Source: Streptomyces sp. 2131.1
Lineage (GTDB): Bacteria; Actinomycetota; Actinomycetes; Streptomycetales; Streptomycetaceae
DNA length: 64,000 nt
Direction: 5' to 3'
Assembly (NCBI RefSeq): GCF_900105515.1
Contig: NZ_FNSY01000001.1
Coordinates: 930,001-994,000 of the forward strand
Made by a program: the position numbers and the translations under genes. This document shows positions 51,892-62,052 of the stretch, one piece after another. Position 1 is the stretch's first letter. Every line of letters starts with the position of its first letter. The notes beneath the pieces were generated by a model. It was not told the origin of the DNA. It saw only the letters and a list, made by a program, of their open reading frames with translations, and made no database searches.

Positions 51892-53673
51892 ATGGACACC
51901 CCTCTCTCCACCATTGCCGTCGTCGGCCTCGGCACGATGGGCACCGGTATCGCCGAGGTTCTGGCCCGGTCCGGCCGCGAGGTCATCGGCATCGACGTCG
52001 ACGAAGCCGCCGCCCGCCAGGCCGTCGCCTCCCTGGAGGCGTCCACCGCCCGCGCCGTGGAGCGCGAGCGGATCACCGAGGAGGAGCGGCGCGACGCGCT
52101 CGCCCGGTTCCGCACCTTCTCCGACCTCCAGGCGGCCGCCGACGCGGAGCTGGTCATCGAGGTCGTGCCGGAGTCGTACGAGATCAAGCAGCAGGTGTTC
52201 CGGGAGCTCGACTCGATCGTCTCCCCCACCACCATCCTCGCGACCGGCACCAACGCCCTGTCGGTGACCCGGCTGGCCGCCGAGTCGCAGCACCCGGAGA
52301 GGGTGCTCGGCCTGCACTTCTTCAACCCGGCGCCGGCGATGAAGCTGGTCGAGGTGGTCTCCTCGGTGCTCACGGCCCCGCCGGCCGTCCAGGCGGTCAC
52401 CGAGCTGGCCCGCCTGCTGGGCAAGGAGCCCGTCTCCATCGGCGACCGGCCCGGCTTCGTCGCCGACGGCCTGCTGTTCGGCTACCTCAACCAGGCTGCC
52501 GCGATGTACGAGGCGAACTACGCCACCCGCGAGGACATCGACGCGGCGATGAAGCTGGGCTGCGGGCTCCCGATGGGGCCGCTGGCCCTGCTGGACCTCA
52601 TCGGCATCGACACGGCCCGTACGGTCCTGGAGGCGATGTACTCCTCCTCGCACGACCGTCTGCACGCCCCCGCTCCCATCCTCGGTCAGCTCGCCGCCGC
52701 CGGGCTGACCGGCCGCAAGGCGGGCCGCGGCTTCTACACGTACGCCGGGCCGGGCAGCCAGACCGTGGTGCCGGACGCGCTGACGCCGGCCCCGCGCGGC
52801 GCGGAGGCCGCCGGGCGCACCGTGCGTTCGGTCGGCGTCGCGGGCTCCGGGACGATGGCCTCGGGCATCGCGGAGGTCTTCGCCAAGGCGGGTTACGACG
52901 TGGTGCTGGCCGCGCGCGGCCAGGAGAAGGCTGACCTGGCCAAGGCCCGGATCGCCAAGTCGCTGGACCGGTCGGTCACCAAGGGGCGGCTGACCGGGCA
53001 GGCCCGGGACGAGACGCTGGCCCGGATCACCGCCGCGGCCTCGCTGGACGCGTTCGCCGAGGTGGACCTGGCCGTGGAGGCGGTCGCCGAGGACCTGGCG
53101 GTCAAGCAGCAGCTGTTCGCCACGCTCGACAAGGTGTGCCGGCCGGGCGCGGTGCTGGCCACGACGACCTCCTCGCTCCCGGTCGTCGCCATCGCGCGGG
53201 CCACCGGGCGGCCCGAGGACGTCATCGGGATGCACTTCTTCAACCCGGCGCCCGCGATGAAGCTCGTCGAGGTCGTCCGTACCGTGCTCACCGCCGACGA
53301 CGTGCACGCCACGGTCCACGAGGTGTGCCTGAAGGTCCGCAAGCACCCGGTGGACTGCGGGGACCGGGCCGGTTTCATCGTGAACGCGCTGCTGTTCCCG
53401 TACCTCAACAACGCGATCAAGATGGTCGAGGAGCACTACGCGTCCCTCGACGACATCGACGCCGCGATGAAGCTGGGCGGCGGCTACCCGATGGGCCCGT
53501 TCGAGCTGCTGGACGTGGTCGGCCTGGACGTCTCGCTGGCCATCGAGAAGGTGCTCCACAGCGAGTTCCGCGACCCGGGCCTGGCGCCCGCCCCGCTCCT
53601 GGAGCACCTGGTGGCCGCGGGCTGCCTGGGCCGCAAGACGGGGCGCGGCTTCCGCGAATATGCCCGACGCTGA
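51892..53673 (+). CDS. 3-hydroxyacyl-CoA dehydrogenase, internally duplicated
   Basis: 593 residues from ATG 51892 (GTG directly before; GGAG 7 bp upstream). It consists of two complete copies of the 3-hydroxybutyryl-CoA dehydrogenase fold. Copy one has the NAD loop [11 protein letters not shown] near 12, [15 protein letters not shown] and a C-terminal helical domain. Copy two begins near 318 with [11 protein letters not shown] and repeats [15 protein letters not shown] and [16 protein letters not shown]. Single-copy homologues have about 280-300 residues. Reaction: acetoacetyl-CoA/3-hydroxybutyryl-CoA interconversion with NAD(P), feeding crotonyl-CoA to the Ccr pathway encoded downstream. 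Confidence 0.93.
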   Translation: MDTPLSTIAVVGLGTMGTGIAEVLARSGREVIGIDVDEAAARQAVASLEASTARAVERERITEEERRDALARFRTFSDLQAAADAELVIEVVPESYEIKQQVFRELDSIVSPTTILATGTNALSVTRLAAESQHPERVLGLHFFNPAPAMKLVEVVSSVLTAPPAVQAVTELARLLGKEPVSIGDRPGFVADGLLFGYLNQAAAMYEANYATREDIDAAMKLGCGLPMGPLALLDLIGIDTARTVLEAMYSSSHDRLHAPAPILGQLAAAGLTGRKAGRGFYTYAGPGSQTVVPDALTPAPRGAEAAGRTVRSVGVAGSGTMASGIAEVFAKAGYDVVLAARGQEKADLAKARIAKSLDRSVTKGRLTGQARDETLARITAAASLDAFAEVDLAVEAVAEDLAVKQQLFATLDKVCRPGAVLATTTSSLPVVAIARATGRPEDVIGMHFFNPAPAMKLVEVVRTVLTADDVHATVHEVCLKVRKHPVDCGDRAGFIVNALLFPYLNNAIKMVEEHYASLDDIDAAMKLGGGYPMGPFELLDVVGLDVSLAIEKVLHSEFRDPGLAPAPLLEHLVAAGCLGRKTGRGFREYARR

Positions 53674-53764
53674 CGCGGGGGCCGGCTGGGGCGGGCTGCT
53701 CGGACCTCCGGGCGGCCCGCCCCCGCAGGCGCGCGCTCCCGCACCGATGCAGTACGTTCACACC

Positions 53765-54580
53765 ATGTCCCAGCCCGCCAGGTCCTCCCGTGTGTCCGCC
53801 GCGCCCGACGTCCCGGAAAGTGCCGCAGGCACCCGAGCCGCGGCCCAGCGGCTCAAAATGCGCCGCGAGCTGGCCGCCGCGGCGATGGAACTCTTCGCGA
53901 CGAAGGGGTACGAGGCCACCACGGTCGACGAGATCGCCGGTGCCGCGGGCGTGGCCCGGCGGACCTTCTTCCGCCACTTCCGCTCCAAGGAAGAGGCGAT
54001 CTTCCCGGACCACGACGACACACTCGTGCGCGCCGAGGCGGTGCTCAACGCCGCCCCCGCGCACGAGCACCCGCTCGACACGGTGTGCCGGGGCATCAAG
54101 GAAGTCATGCGGATGTACGCGGCCAAGCCCGCGGTCTCCGTGGCCCGTTACAAGCTGACCCGCGAGGTGCCGACCCTGCGGCAGGCGGAGATCGCGTCGG
54201 TGGCCCGCTACGAGCGACTGTTCACGCGCTATCTGCTGGGCCACTTCGACGAGCGCGACCACCACCCCGGCAACGACGACCCGCTGCTGGCCGAGGTCGC
54301 CGCGTCCGCCGTCGTCACCGCGCACAACCATGTGCTGCGCCGCTGGCTGCGGGCGGACGGGCAGGGGGATGTGGAGGCGCAGCTCGACCAGGCCTTCGCC
54401 ATCGTGCGGGACACGTTCGGCACCGGGATCGGCGCGGGCCGCACGGCCGGGGCGGAGCCCGCGAAGCCGCCGGCCGCCTCGGTGGAGACCCAGGGCGAGG
54501 TGCTGGTCGCGGTGGCGCGCACGGACGCCCCGCTGGACGAAGTGATGCGGACCATCCAGCAGGCCCTCAAGGAGCGCTGA
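53765..54580 (+). CDS. TetR-family transcriptional regulator
   Basis: 271 residues from ATG 53765 (MSQPARSSRVS). The TetR DNA-binding domain is at about 38-85: RRELAAAAMELFATKGYEA, TTVDEIAGAAGVARRTFFRH, FRSKEEAIF. The C-terminal ligand domain is typical, with an extended Ala/Glu tail (DEVMRTIQQALKER). Position between the 3-hydroxyacyl-CoA dehydrogenase and ccr suggests it controls the ethylmalonyl-CoA genes, perhaps with a CoA-ester ligand. The ribosome site is weak. Confidence 0.92.
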   Translation: MSQPARSSRVSAAPDVPESAAGTRAAAQRLKMRRELAAAAMELFATKGYEATTVDEIAGAAGVARRTFFRHFRSKEEAIFPDHDDTLVRAEAVLNAAPAHEHPLDTVCRGIKEVMRMYAAKPAVSVARYKLTREVPTLRQAEIASVARYERLFTRYLLGHFDERDHHPGNDDPLLAEVAASAVVTAHNHVLRRWLRADGQGDVEAQLDQAFAIVRDTFGTGIGAGRTAGAEPAKPPAASVETQGEVLVAVARTDAPLDEVMRTIQQALKER

Positions 54581-54581
54581 G

Positions 54582-54611
54582 CCTCCCCGGGAAACCCTGT
54601 TGCCGGGGAGG
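54582..54611 (+). terminator. Hairpin after the TetR gene
   Basis: CCTCCCCGG and CCGGGGAGG form a perfect 9-bp stem with a 12-nt loop, one base after the TetR stop codon. No U tract follows, as is usual in Streptomyces. Confidence 0.65.
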
Positions 54612-54634
54612 GTGCCCGGTGCTGGGGTGTGCGC

Positions 54635-55447
54635 ATGAACGATCATGTGAGATCCGAGCGCGCACGCCTCCTCGCCGTCTTCGACCGGGTGATGCGCGAA
54701 CAGGCCCGCCCCGACGGCCCCGGCGGCCGCGTCGAGCGCGTGGGTGACGTCGTACGGCAGGTGGGCGCCGCGCACGACTGGAACGGGGTGGTGTGGTCCG
54801 CGCCGGACCTGGACGCCGCCCGGGCCGACGCGGCGGTCGCGGAGCAGGTGGCCCACAGCGAGCGGCTGGGCTGCGACGAGTTCGAGTGGAAGCTGTACGG
54901 GCACGACCGGCCCGCCGACCTGGGCGCGCGGCTGCTGGCGGCCGGTTTCGAGGCCGAGGAGCCGGAGACGCTGCTCGTGGCGCGGGTGGCGGAGCTCGCC
55001 ACGGAGGTGCGGCTGCCGGAGGGCGTCCGGCTGGAGGAGGTCCGGGACGAGGCGGGCGCGGAGCTGATGGCGCGCGCCCACGAGCTGGCGTTCGGCCGGG
55101 ACGGGTCACGGCTGCGCCGGCAGGTCCTGGCCCGGCTGCGGGAGGACCCGGAGCACTTCATGGCGCTGGTGGCCATGGCGGGCGACGAGCCGGTCAGCTC
55201 GGCCCGGATGGAGTTGTACCCGGGCACGGGGTTCGCGGGGCTGTGGGGCGGCGGCACGGACCCCGCGTGGCGCGGGCGGGGCGTCTACCGGGCGCTGGTG
55301 GCGTTCCGGGCGCGCGTGGCGGCGGAGCGCGGTTTCTCGTACCTCCAGGTCGACGCCACCGAGGACAGCCGCCCGATCCTGGAGCGCCTCGGCTTCACGG
55401 CCCTGACCACCACGACCCCGTACCTCTACCGCCCCGCGTCCTCCTGA
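54635..55447 (+). CDS. GNAT-family N-acetyltransferase (two-lobed)
   Basis: 270 residues from ATG 54635. The N-terminal half is a degenerate GNAT-like lobe (HSERLGCDEFEWKLYGHDRP, a motif also seen in other Streptomyces acetyltransferases). The C-terminal half carries the active signature: VSSARMELYPGTGFAGLWGG, TDPAWRGRGVYRALVAFRAR with the CoA loop, and DATEDSRPILERLGFTAL. The substrate is unknown. It stands between the TetR and ccr genes in the same direction but is separated by a terminator-like hairpin upstream and a promoter downstream. Confidence 0.9.
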   Translation: MNDHVRSERARLLAVFDRVMREQARPDGPGGRVERVGDVVRQVGAAHDWNGVVWSAPDLDAARADAAVAEQVAHSERLGCDEFEWKLYGHDRPADLGARLLAAGFEAEEPETLLVARVAELATEVRLPEGVRLEEVRDEAGAELMARAHELAFGRDGSRLRRQVLARLREDPEHFMALVAMAGDEPVSSARMELYPGTGFAGLWGGGTDPAWRGRGVYRALVAFRARVAAERGFSYLQVDATEDSRPILERLGFTALTTTTPYLYRPASS

Positions 55448-55795
55448 CCGGACAAGCGCGGGCGATTTCGCCCATACCGCTGCCCGTGTTGCTCATGCGT
55501 GGCAGTCGACTGACAATTGAGGGAAATTACTGGCACCGAGTGCCTTGTCAGCTGTCACGCAGTGCCATACGTTGAAGGCATCCGGGCGGCCGGCGTGCTG
55601 GGATCTCACGTACGCCGGCTGTCCCCGCAAGCCACGTGCCTGCGCGCCCGGACGCCTGCGTCACCAGGCGACCCTTCTGCTCCACCGAGCAAGCAGCCGA
55701 GCAACACCCGCCGAACCGACGGCACACCTCCAGACCCGTCCCCCCTGTCCGCAGGGACCCTCAGCGTTCCCTGAGCAGCACCGCCGGAGGCACCC
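55448..55795 (+). other. ccr upstream region
   Basis: 348 bp holding a small hairpin GGGCG-ATTT-CGCCC (55460-55473), an inverted repeat GGCAC-CGA-GTGCC (55532-55544), and the candidate promoter at 55545-55573. A leader of about 215 nt would follow; no riboswitch fold was recognised in it. Confidence 0.5.
55545..55573 (+). promoter_or_regulatory. Candidate promoter of the ccr operon
   Basis: TTGTCA (55545-55550) and TACGTT (55568-55573) with a 17-bp spacer, close to the housekeeping sigma (HrdB) pattern. An inverted repeat GGCAC-CGA-GTGCC lies just upstream and could bind a regulator. Confidence 0.5.
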
Positions 55796-57157
55796 GTGAA
55801 GGAAATCCTGGACGCGATCCAGTCGCAGACCGAGGCGAAGGGCGGCTCCGCCTCGCCCACCGCCGCCGACTTCGCGGCGCTGACGATCCCCGAGTCGTAC
55901 CGCGCGGTCACCGTCCACAAGGACGAGGCCGAGATGTTCGCCGGCGTCGACAGCCGCGACAAGGACCCGCGCAAGTCCATCCACGTGGAGGACGTGCCGG
56001 TTCCGGAGCTCGGTCCGGGCGAGGCCCTGGTCGCCGTCATGGCCAGCTCGGTGAACTACAACTCCGTCTGGACCTCCATCTTCGAGCCGGTCTCCACCTT
56101 CGGCTTCCTGGAGCGCTACGGCCGGGTCAGCGAGCTCACCAAGCGGCACGACCTGCCGTACCACGTCATCGGCTCCGACCTGGCGGGCGTCGTCCTGCGC
56201 ACCGGCCCGGGCGTCAACGCCTGGAAGCCCGGTGACGAGGTCGTCGCGCACTGCCTCTCGGTCGAACTGGAGTCCTCGGACGGCCACAACGACACGATGC
56301 TCGACCCGGAGCAGCGCATCTGGGGCTTCGAGACGAACTTCGGCGGTCTCGCCGAGATCGCGCTCGTCAAGTCGAACCAGCTGATGCCGAAGCCCGACCA
56401 CCTCAGCTGGGAGGAGGCCGCGGCTCCCGGTCTCGTCAACTCCACCGCGTACCGCCAGCTCGTCTCGCGCAACGGCGCCGGCATGAAGCAGGGCGACAAC
56501 GTCCTGATCTGGGGCGCCAGCGGCGGCCTCGGCTCGTACGCCACGCAGTTCGCGCTGGCCGGCGGCGCCAACCCCATCTGTGTCGTCTCCAGCGACCAGA
56601 AGGCGGAGATCTGCCGGAAGATGGGCGCCGAGGCGATCATCGACCGCAACGCCGAGGGCTACAAGTTCTGGAAGGACGAGCAGAACCAGGACCCGCGCGA
56701 GTGGAAGCGGTTCGGCAAGCGCATCCGCGAGCTGACCGGCGGCGAGGACGTCGACATCGTCTTCGAGCACCCGGGCCGCGAGACGTTCGGCGCGAGCGTC
56801 TACGTGACCCGCAAGGGCGGCACGATCGTCACCTGCGCCTCGACCTCGGGCTACAACCACGAGTACGACAACCGCTACCTGTGGATGTCGCTCAAGCGCA
56901 TCATCGGCTCCCACTTCGCCAACTACCGCGAGGCGTGGGAGGCCAACCGCCTGATCGCCAAGGGCAAGATCCACCCGACGCTCTCCAAGGTCTACTCGCT
57001 GGAGGAGACCGGCCAGGCCGCCCACGACGTGCACCGCAACGCCCACCAGGGCAAGGTCGGCGTCCTGGCGCTGGCCCCGCGCGAGGGCATGGGCGTGCGC
57101 GACCACGAGATGCGCGAGAAGCACCTGGACGCCATCAACCGCTTCCGGAACGTGTGA
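55796..57157 (+). CDS. ccr: Crotonyl-CoA carboxylase/reductase
   Basis: 453 residues from GTG 55796, CGGAGG 6 bp upstream. A medium-chain reductase-type enzyme: NADPH loop ASGGLGSYATQ near 240, N-terminal VMASSVNYNSVW. Residues that bind CO2 in the studied family are visible: F177-E178 in WGFETNFGG and His372 in IIGSHFANY, with Asn in VNYN (87/89). It reductively carboxylates crotonyl-CoA to ethylmalonyl-CoA, the committed step of the ethylmalonyl-CoA pathway and a source of polyketide extender units. First gene of the run ccr to acyl-CoA dehydrogenase, whose genes abut or overlap. Confidence 0.96.
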   Translation: MKEILDAIQSQTEAKGGSASPTAADFAALTIPESYRAVTVHKDEAEMFAGVDSRDKDPRKSIHVEDVPVPELGPGEALVAVMASSVNYNSVWTSIFEPVSTFGFLERYGRVSELTKRHDLPYHVIGSDLAGVVLRTGPGVNAWKPGDEVVAHCLSVELESSDGHNDTMLDPEQRIWGFETNFGGLAEIALVKSNQLMPKPDHLSWEEAAAPGLVNSTAYRQLVSRNGAGMKQGDNVLIWGASGGLGSYATQFALAGGANPICVVSSDQKAEICRKMGAEAIIDRNAEGYKFWKDEQNQDPREWKRFGKRIRELTGGEDVDIVFEHPGRETFGASVYVTRKGGTIVTCASTSGYNHEYDNRYLWMSLKRIIGSHFANYREAWEANRLIAKGKIHPTLSKVYSLEETGQAAHDVHRNAHQGKVGVLALAPREGMGVRDHEMREKHLDAINRFRNV

Positions 57158-57158
57158 C

Positions 57159-59171
57159 ATGAGTGGCCGCCAGAAGGACCGCCCCTGGCTCATGCGGACG
57201 TACGCGGGCCACTCCACGGCCGAGGCGTCCAACGAGCTCTACCGGCGCAACCTCGCCAAGGGCCAGACGGGCCTGTCGGTCGCCTTCGACCTGCCGACCC
57301 AGACCGGATACGACCCCGACCACGTGCTGGCGCGCGGCGAGGTCGGCCGGGTCGGTGTGCCGGTGTCGCACCTCGGTGACATGCGCCGGCTGTTCCAGGA
57401 CATCCCCCTGGAGCAGATGAACACCTCGATGACGATCAACGCCACCGCCATGTGGCTGCTGGCGCTCTACCAGGTCGTCGCCGAGGAGCAGGGTGCCGAC
57501 CCGGGCAAGCTCCAGGGCACCACGCAGAACGACATCGTCAAGGAGTACCTGTCGCGCGGGACGCACGTCTTCCCGCCCGGGCCCTCGCTGCGGCTGACCA
57601 CCGACATGATCACGTACACGGTCAACCGCATCCCCAAGTGGAATCCGATCAACATCTGCAGCTACCACCTCCAGGAGGCGGGGGCGACCCCGGTCCAGGA
57701 GATCGCGTACGCGATGTCGACGGCCATCGCCGTCCTCGACGCGGTGCGCGACTCCGGGCAGGTGCCCGAGGAGAAGTTCGGGGCCGTCGTCGCGCGGATC
57801 TCGTTCTTCGTGAACGCGGGCGTCCGCTTCATCGAGGAGATGTGCAAGATGCGGGCGTTCGGCCGCATCTGGGACCGGGTGACCCGCGAGCGCTACGGCA
57901 TCACCGACGCCAAGCAGCGCCGGTTCCGCTACGGCGTCCAGGTCAACTCGCTCGGCCTGACCGAGGCGCAGCCGGAGAACAACGTCCAGCGCATCGTGCT
58001 CGAGATGCTGGCCGTGACCCTGTCCAAGGACGCCCGGGCCCGCGCGGTCCAGCTGCCCGCCTGGAACGAGGCGCTGGGGCTCCCCCGGCCCTGGGACCAG
58101 CAGTGGTCGCTGCGCATCCAGCAGGTCCTGGCGCACGAGAGCGACCTGCTGGAGTACGAGGACATCTTCGCCGGTTCGCACGTCATCGAGGCCAAGGTCG
58201 ACGAGCTGGTCGCCGACTCGCTGGCCGAGATGGACCGGATCGAGCAGATGGGCGGCGCGATGGCGGCCGTCGAGTCGGGCTACCTCAAGTCCGAGCTGGT
58301 CTCCTCGCACGCCGAGCGGCGGGCCCGGATCGAGGCCGGCGACGAGAAGATCATCGGCGTCAACGTCTACGAGACGACCGAGCCCAACCCGCTCACCGCC
58401 GACCTCGACGGGGCGATCATGACCGTCGACCCGGCGAACGAGGCCCGGGTCGTCGCCGCGCTCCACGAGTGGCGCGACAACCGGGACGAGCCCCGCGCCA
58501 CGGAGGCGCTGGCCGCGCTGAAGAAGGCCGCGGCGGGCACCGAGAACCTGATGGAGGCGACCGTCGAGTGCGCCCGCGCCGGGGTGACCACCGGTGAGTG
58601 GTCCTGGGCGCTGCGGGACGTGTTCGGCGAGTTCCGGGCGCCGACCGGGGTGTCGTCCGCCCCGGTCGCGGTCACCGCGGAGGAGGGCTCGCCGCTCGCC
58701 CTCGTACGCGAGAAGACCGCCAGGACCGCCGAGGACCTGGGGGTCGGGCGGCTGCGGCTGCTCGTCGGCAAGCCCGGTCTGGACGGGCACTCCAACGGCG
58801 CCGAGCAGATCGCGGTGCGGGCCAGGGACGCCGGCTTCGAGGTCGTCTACCAGGGCATCCGCCTGACGCCCGAGCAGATCGTCTCGGCCGCCGTCGCCGA
58901 GGACGTGCACTGCGTCGGCCTGTCCATCCTGTCCGGCTCGCACGCCGAGCTGGTGCCGGACGTGCTGACCCGGCTGCGCCGCACCGGGGCCGGCGACATC
59001 CCGGTCATCGCCGGCGGCATCATTCCCCCGGCCGATGCCGAGGCCCTGATCGGGGCGGGTGTCGCCGCCGTGTTCACCCCGAAGGACTTCGGTATCACGG
59101 AGATCATCGGCCGTATCGTCGACGAGATCCGGAAAGCGAACAAGCTCGACCCTCTGGAGGTCCCCGCATGA
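57159..59171 (+). CDS. ecm: Ethylmalonyl-CoA mutase (MeaA type), coenzyme B12-dependent
   Basis: 670 residues; ATG 57159 lies one base after the ccr stop. The N-terminal 500 residues form the mutase barrel ([55 protein letters not shown]). The C-terminal B12-binding domain has the base-off signature [13 protein letters not shown] near 536-548 (D-x-H-x-x-G) and [12 protein letters not shown]. It resembles MeaA more than methylmalonyl-CoA mutase and follows ccr directly, so it should convert ethylmalonyl-CoA to methylsuccinyl-CoA. It overlaps the next gene by 4 bp. Confidence 0.94.
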   Translation: MSGRQKDRPWLMRTYAGHSTAEASNELYRRNLAKGQTGLSVAFDLPTQTGYDPDHVLARGEVGRVGVPVSHLGDMRRLFQDIPLEQMNTSMTINATAMWLLALYQVVAEEQGADPGKLQGTTQNDIVKEYLSRGTHVFPPGPSLRLTTDMITYTVNRIPKWNPINICSYHLQEAGATPVQEIAYAMSTAIAVLDAVRDSGQVPEEKFGAVVARISFFVNAGVRFIEEMCKMRAFGRIWDRVTRERYGITDAKQRRFRYGVQVNSLGLTEAQPENNVQRIVLEMLAVTLSKDARARAVQLPAWNEALGLPRPWDQQWSLRIQQVLAHESDLLEYEDIFAGSHVIEAKVDELVADSLAEMDRIEQMGGAMAAVESGYLKSELVSSHAERRARIEAGDEKIIGVNVYETTEPNPLTADLDGAIMTVDPANEARVVAALHEWRDNRDEPRATEALAALKKAAAGTENLMEATVECARAGVTTGEWSWALRDVFGEFRAPTGVSSAPVAVTAEEGSPLALVREKTARTAEDLGVGRLRLLVGKPGLDGHSNGAEQIAVRARDAGFEVVYQGIRLTPEQIVSAAVAEDVHCVGLSILSGSHAELVPDVLTRLRRTGAGDIPVIAGGIIPPADAEALIGAGVAAVFTPKDFGITEIIGRIVDEIRKANKLDPLEVPA

Positions 59172-60133
59172 CTGCCGCCGTCAACCGCCTGCGCCCGCGC
59201 CGCTCGTGTCTGGCCGTGCCCGGCTCGAACCCGCGGTTCCTGGAGAAGGCCCAGGGCCTCCCGGCCGACCAGGTGTTCCTGGACCTGGAGGACGCCTGCG
59301 CGCCGCTCGCCAAGGAGGGCGCCCGCCACCACATCGTCGACGCGCTGAACAACGGTGACTGGACGGGCAAGACCCGGGTGGTCCGCGTCAACGACTGGAC
59401 GACGCACTGGACGTACCGGGACGTCATCACCGTCGTCGAGGGCGCGGGGCCGAACCTCGACTGCATCATGCTGCCGAAGGTGCAGGACGCCCAGCAGGTC
59501 GTCGCGCTGGACCTGCTGCTGACCCAGATCGAGAAGACGATGGGCTTCGAGGTCGGGCGGATCGGCATCGAGGCGCAGATCGAGAACGCCAAGGGCCTCG
59601 TCAACATCGACGAGATCGGCGCCGCCTCACCCCGCCTGGAGACGCTGATCTTCGGCCCGGCCGACTTCATGGCGTCGATCAACATGAAGACCCTGGTCGT
59701 CGGCCAGCAGCCGCCCGGCTACCCGGCGGACGCGTACCACTACATCCTGATGCGCATCCTGATGGCGGCCCGTACGCACGACCTCCAGGCGATCGACGGC
59801 CCCTTCCTCCAGATCCGGGACGTGGACGCCTACCGCGAGGTGGCCGGCCGTGCGGCGGCGCTCGGCTTCGACGGCAAGTGGGTGCTGCACCCCGGCCAGG
59901 TCGACGCGGCGAACGAGGTGTTCTCGCCCTCGCAGGAGGACTACGACCACGCCGAGCTGATCCTCGACGCCTACGACTGGTGCACCTCCGAGGAGGGCGG
60001 CAAGAAGGGCTCGGCGATGCTCGGCGACGAGATGATCGACGAGGCCAGCCGCAAGATGGCGCTGGTCGTCGCGGGCAAGGGCCGGGCGGCCGGCATGCAG
60101 CGCACCTCCAAGTTCGAAGCCCCGGAGGCCTGA
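59168..60133 (+). CDS. mcl: Malyl/beta-methylmalyl-CoA lyase (CitE-like CoA ester lyase)
   Basis: 321 residues from ATG 59168 (ATGA overlap with the mutase gene). CitE/HpcH-type barrel: RSCLAVPGSNPRFLEKAQGL, VFLDLEDACAP, and the metal ligands in GIEAQIENAKGLVNID (Glu) and LIFGPADFMAS (Asp). In the ethylmalonyl-CoA pathway this enzyme splits beta-methylmalyl-CoA into glyoxylate and propionyl-CoA. Assigned by family and neighbours; the same fold also covers citrate and malate lyase subunits. Confidence 0.92.
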   Translation: MTAAVNRLRPRRSCLAVPGSNPRFLEKAQGLPADQVFLDLEDACAPLAKEGARHHIVDALNNGDWTGKTRVVRVNDWTTHWTYRDVITVVEGAGPNLDCIMLPKVQDAQQVVALDLLLTQIEKTMGFEVGRIGIEAQIENAKGLVNIDEIGAASPRLETLIFGPADFMASINMKTLVVGQQPPGYPADAYHYILMRILMAARTHDLQAIDGPFLQIRDVDAYREVAGRAAALGFDGKWVLHPGQVDAANEVFSPSQEDYDHAELILDAYDWCTSEEGGKKGSAMLGDEMIDEASRKMALVVAGKGRAAGMQRTSKFEAPEA

Positions 60134-60134
60134 T

Positions 60135-60662
60135 ATGCAGTTCGGACGCACTTACGAGGAATTCGAGGTCGGTGCGGTCTACAAGCACTGGCCCGGAAAG
60201 ACCGTCACCGAATACGACGACCACCTCTTCTGCCTGCTGACCATGAATCATCACCCGCTGCACATGGACAGCAACTATGCGGAGAGCACGACCGATTTCG
60301 GCAAGAACGTCGTCGTGGGCAACTACATCTACTCGTTGCTGCTCGGCATGTCGGTGCCGGACGTCTCCGGAAAGGCCATCGCCAACCTGGAGATCGAGTC
60401 GCTGAAGCACGTGGCGCCGACCTTCCACGGCGACACGATCTACGGCGAGACGACGGTGCTGGACAAGACGCCGTCGCGGTCCAAGAGCGACCGCGGAATC
60501 GTGTACGTGGAGACCAAGGGCTACAAGCAGGACGGGACGCTGGTCTGCGTGTTCCGCCGCAAGGTCATGGTCCCCACGGAGACGTACATCAAGGAGCGGG
60601 GCGGGGAACAGCCCGGCCGCCCGGAGCTCAGCCAGCCCTCGCAGAAGAACGTGGAGAAGTAG
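60135..60662 (+). CDS. MaoC-family hydratase (mesaconyl-CoA hydratase candidate)
   Basis: 175 residues, ATG 60135 one base after the lyase stop. Hot-dog fold with the hydratase motif NHHPLHMDSNYA near 37-48, in which the usual catalytic Asp of D-x-N-P-x-H position is Asn, and the His is retained. In this cluster it should hydrate mesaconyl-CoA to beta-methylmalyl-CoA, but studied proteobacterial mesaconyl-CoA hydratases are about twice this length. The C-terminal 20 residues are disordered. Confidence 0.9.
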   Translation: MQFGRTYEEFEVGAVYKHWPGKTVTEYDDHLFCLLTMNHHPLHMDSNYAESTTDFGKNVVVGNYIYSLLLGMSVPDVSGKAIANLEIESLKHVAPTFHGDTIYGETTVLDKTPSRSKSDRGIVYVETKGYKQDGTLVCVFRRKVMVPTETYIKERGGEQPGRPELSQPSQKNVEK

Positions 60663-60664
60663 CC

Positions 60665-61870
60665 ATGACGCGACTCGCCCAGACGGCCGGGCTCACCGAG
60701 GTCCAGCAGGAGATCCTCTCGACGGTCAGGGATTTCGTCGACAAGGAGATCATTCCGGTCGCGACCCGGCTGGAACACCGCGACGAGTACCCCACCGACA
60801 TCGTCGAGGGGCTGAAGGAACTCGGCGTGTTCGGCCTGATGATCCCCGAGGAGTACGGCGGTCTGGGCGAGTCGCTGCTCACGTACGCGCTGTGCGTGGA
60901 GGAGATCGCCCGCGGCTGGATGAGCGTGTCGGGCATCATCAACACGCACTTCATCGTGGCGTACATGCTCAAGCAGCACGGCACCCAGGAGCAGAAGGAC
61001 ACCTTCCTGCCGCGGATGGCGCTGGGCGAGGTGCGCGGCGCGTTCTCGATGTCCGAGCCGGCGCTCGGCTCGGACGTCTCGGCGATCAGCTCCAAGGGCG
61101 TCCGGGACGGCGAGGAGTACGTCCTGAACGGCCAGAAGATGTGGCTGACGAACGGTGGTACGTCCTCACTCGTCGCCGTCCTGTGCCGGAGTGACGAAGG
61201 ACACCCCGAGGGCACCGCCCCGCACAAGTCGATGACGACGTTCCTGGTCGAGAAGGAACCGGGCTTCGGCGAGGTCCGCCCGGGGCTCACGATTCCCGGC
61301 AAGATCGACAAGATGGGCTACAAGGGGGTCGATACCACCGAGCTCATCATGGACGGACTGCGAATTCCGGCCAATCGTGTCCTGGGCGGGGTCACCGGCC
61401 GAGGGTTTTACCAAATGATGGACGGAGTCGAGGTCGGCCGGGTGAATGTCGCGGCCCGTGGCTGCGGCGTCGCACAGCGTGCCTTCGAACTGGGCGTTTC
61501 CTACGCACAGCAGCGCCAGACCTTCGGAAAGCCCATCGCGCAGCACCAGGCGATCCAGTTCAAGCTGGCCGAAATGGCCACCAAGGTCGAGGCCGCTCAT
61601 GCGATGATGGTAAACGCAGCTCGCAAAAAGGACTCCGGGGAGCGAAACGACCTGGAGGCAGGGATGGCGAAGTACCTCGCCTCCGAGTACTGCAAGGAAG
61701 TCGTCGAGGACGCCTTCCGTATCCACGGCGGTTACGGCTTCTCCAAGGAGTACGAGATCGAGCGCCTCTACCGCGAGGCCCCGATGCTGCTGATCGGTGA
61801 AGGTACCGCCGAGATCCAGAAAATGATCATCGGGCGCCGACTCCTTGAGGAGTACCGTTTCCAGGGTTGA
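60665..61870 (+). CDS. Acyl-CoA dehydrogenase (methylsuccinyl-CoA dehydrogenase candidate)
   Basis: 401 residues, ATG 60665 two bases after the hydratase stop, GGAG upstream. All acyl-CoA dehydrogenase landmarks are seen: GAFSMSEPALGSDVSAI, the FAD loop segment QKMWLTNGG, QQRQTFGKPIAQHQAIQFKL, RIHGGYGFSKEYEIERLYRE, and the catalytic Glu in GEGTAEIQKMIIGR near 380. By position it should oxidise (2S)-methylsuccinyl-CoA to mesaconyl-CoA. It lacks the N-terminal extension known in proteobacterial methylsuccinyl-CoA dehydrogenases, so the substrate rests on context. Confidence 0.93.
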   Translation: MTRLAQTAGLTEVQQEILSTVRDFVDKEIIPVATRLEHRDEYPTDIVEGLKELGVFGLMIPEEYGGLGESLLTYALCVEEIARGWMSVSGIINTHFIVAYMLKQHGTQEQKDTFLPRMALGEVRGAFSMSEPALGSDVSAISSKGVRDGEEYVLNGQKMWLTNGGTSSLVAVLCRSDEGHPEGTAPHKSMTTFLVEKEPGFGEVRPGLTIPGKIDKMGYKGVDTTELIMDGLRIPANRVLGGVTGRGFYQMMDGVEVGRVNVAARGCGVAQRAFELGVSYAQQRQTFGKPIAQHQAIQFKLAEMATKVEAAHAMMVNAARKKDSGERNDLEAGMAKYLASEYCKEVVEDAFRIHGGYGFSKEYEIERLYREAPMLLIGEGTAEIQKMIIGRRLLEEYRFQG

Positions 61871-61878
61871 TTGTCCCT

Positions 61879-61900
61879 TTCGCGGTGATTTAGCCGCGAA
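61879..61900 (+). terminator. Hairpin after the acyl-CoA dehydrogenase gene
   Basis: TTCGCGG and CCGCGAA form a 7-bp stem with an 8-nt loop, 9 bp after the stop codon, followed by GAAGAAG. Probably ends the ethylmalonyl-CoA operon. Confidence 0.5.
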
Positions 61901-62052
61901 GAAGATCACACCCTGTCATCCTCAACCGGTGCCTTCCAGACGTCCGACTCGGCTGCTGGCTTGCCCAGTTGCGGTCAGCAACCGATAACATCGCCGGTAA
62001 AAGCCGCCGTCCCCCGTTGCCAGCGCGGCTCAATCCGCTACGAAGGTCATCC

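Noticed and set aside
51862..58943. Long minus-strand frames opposite the dehydrogenase and mutase genes
   Set aside because: His/Arg/Val-rich shadow frames over genes with clear catalytic motifs; no ribosome sites or domains.
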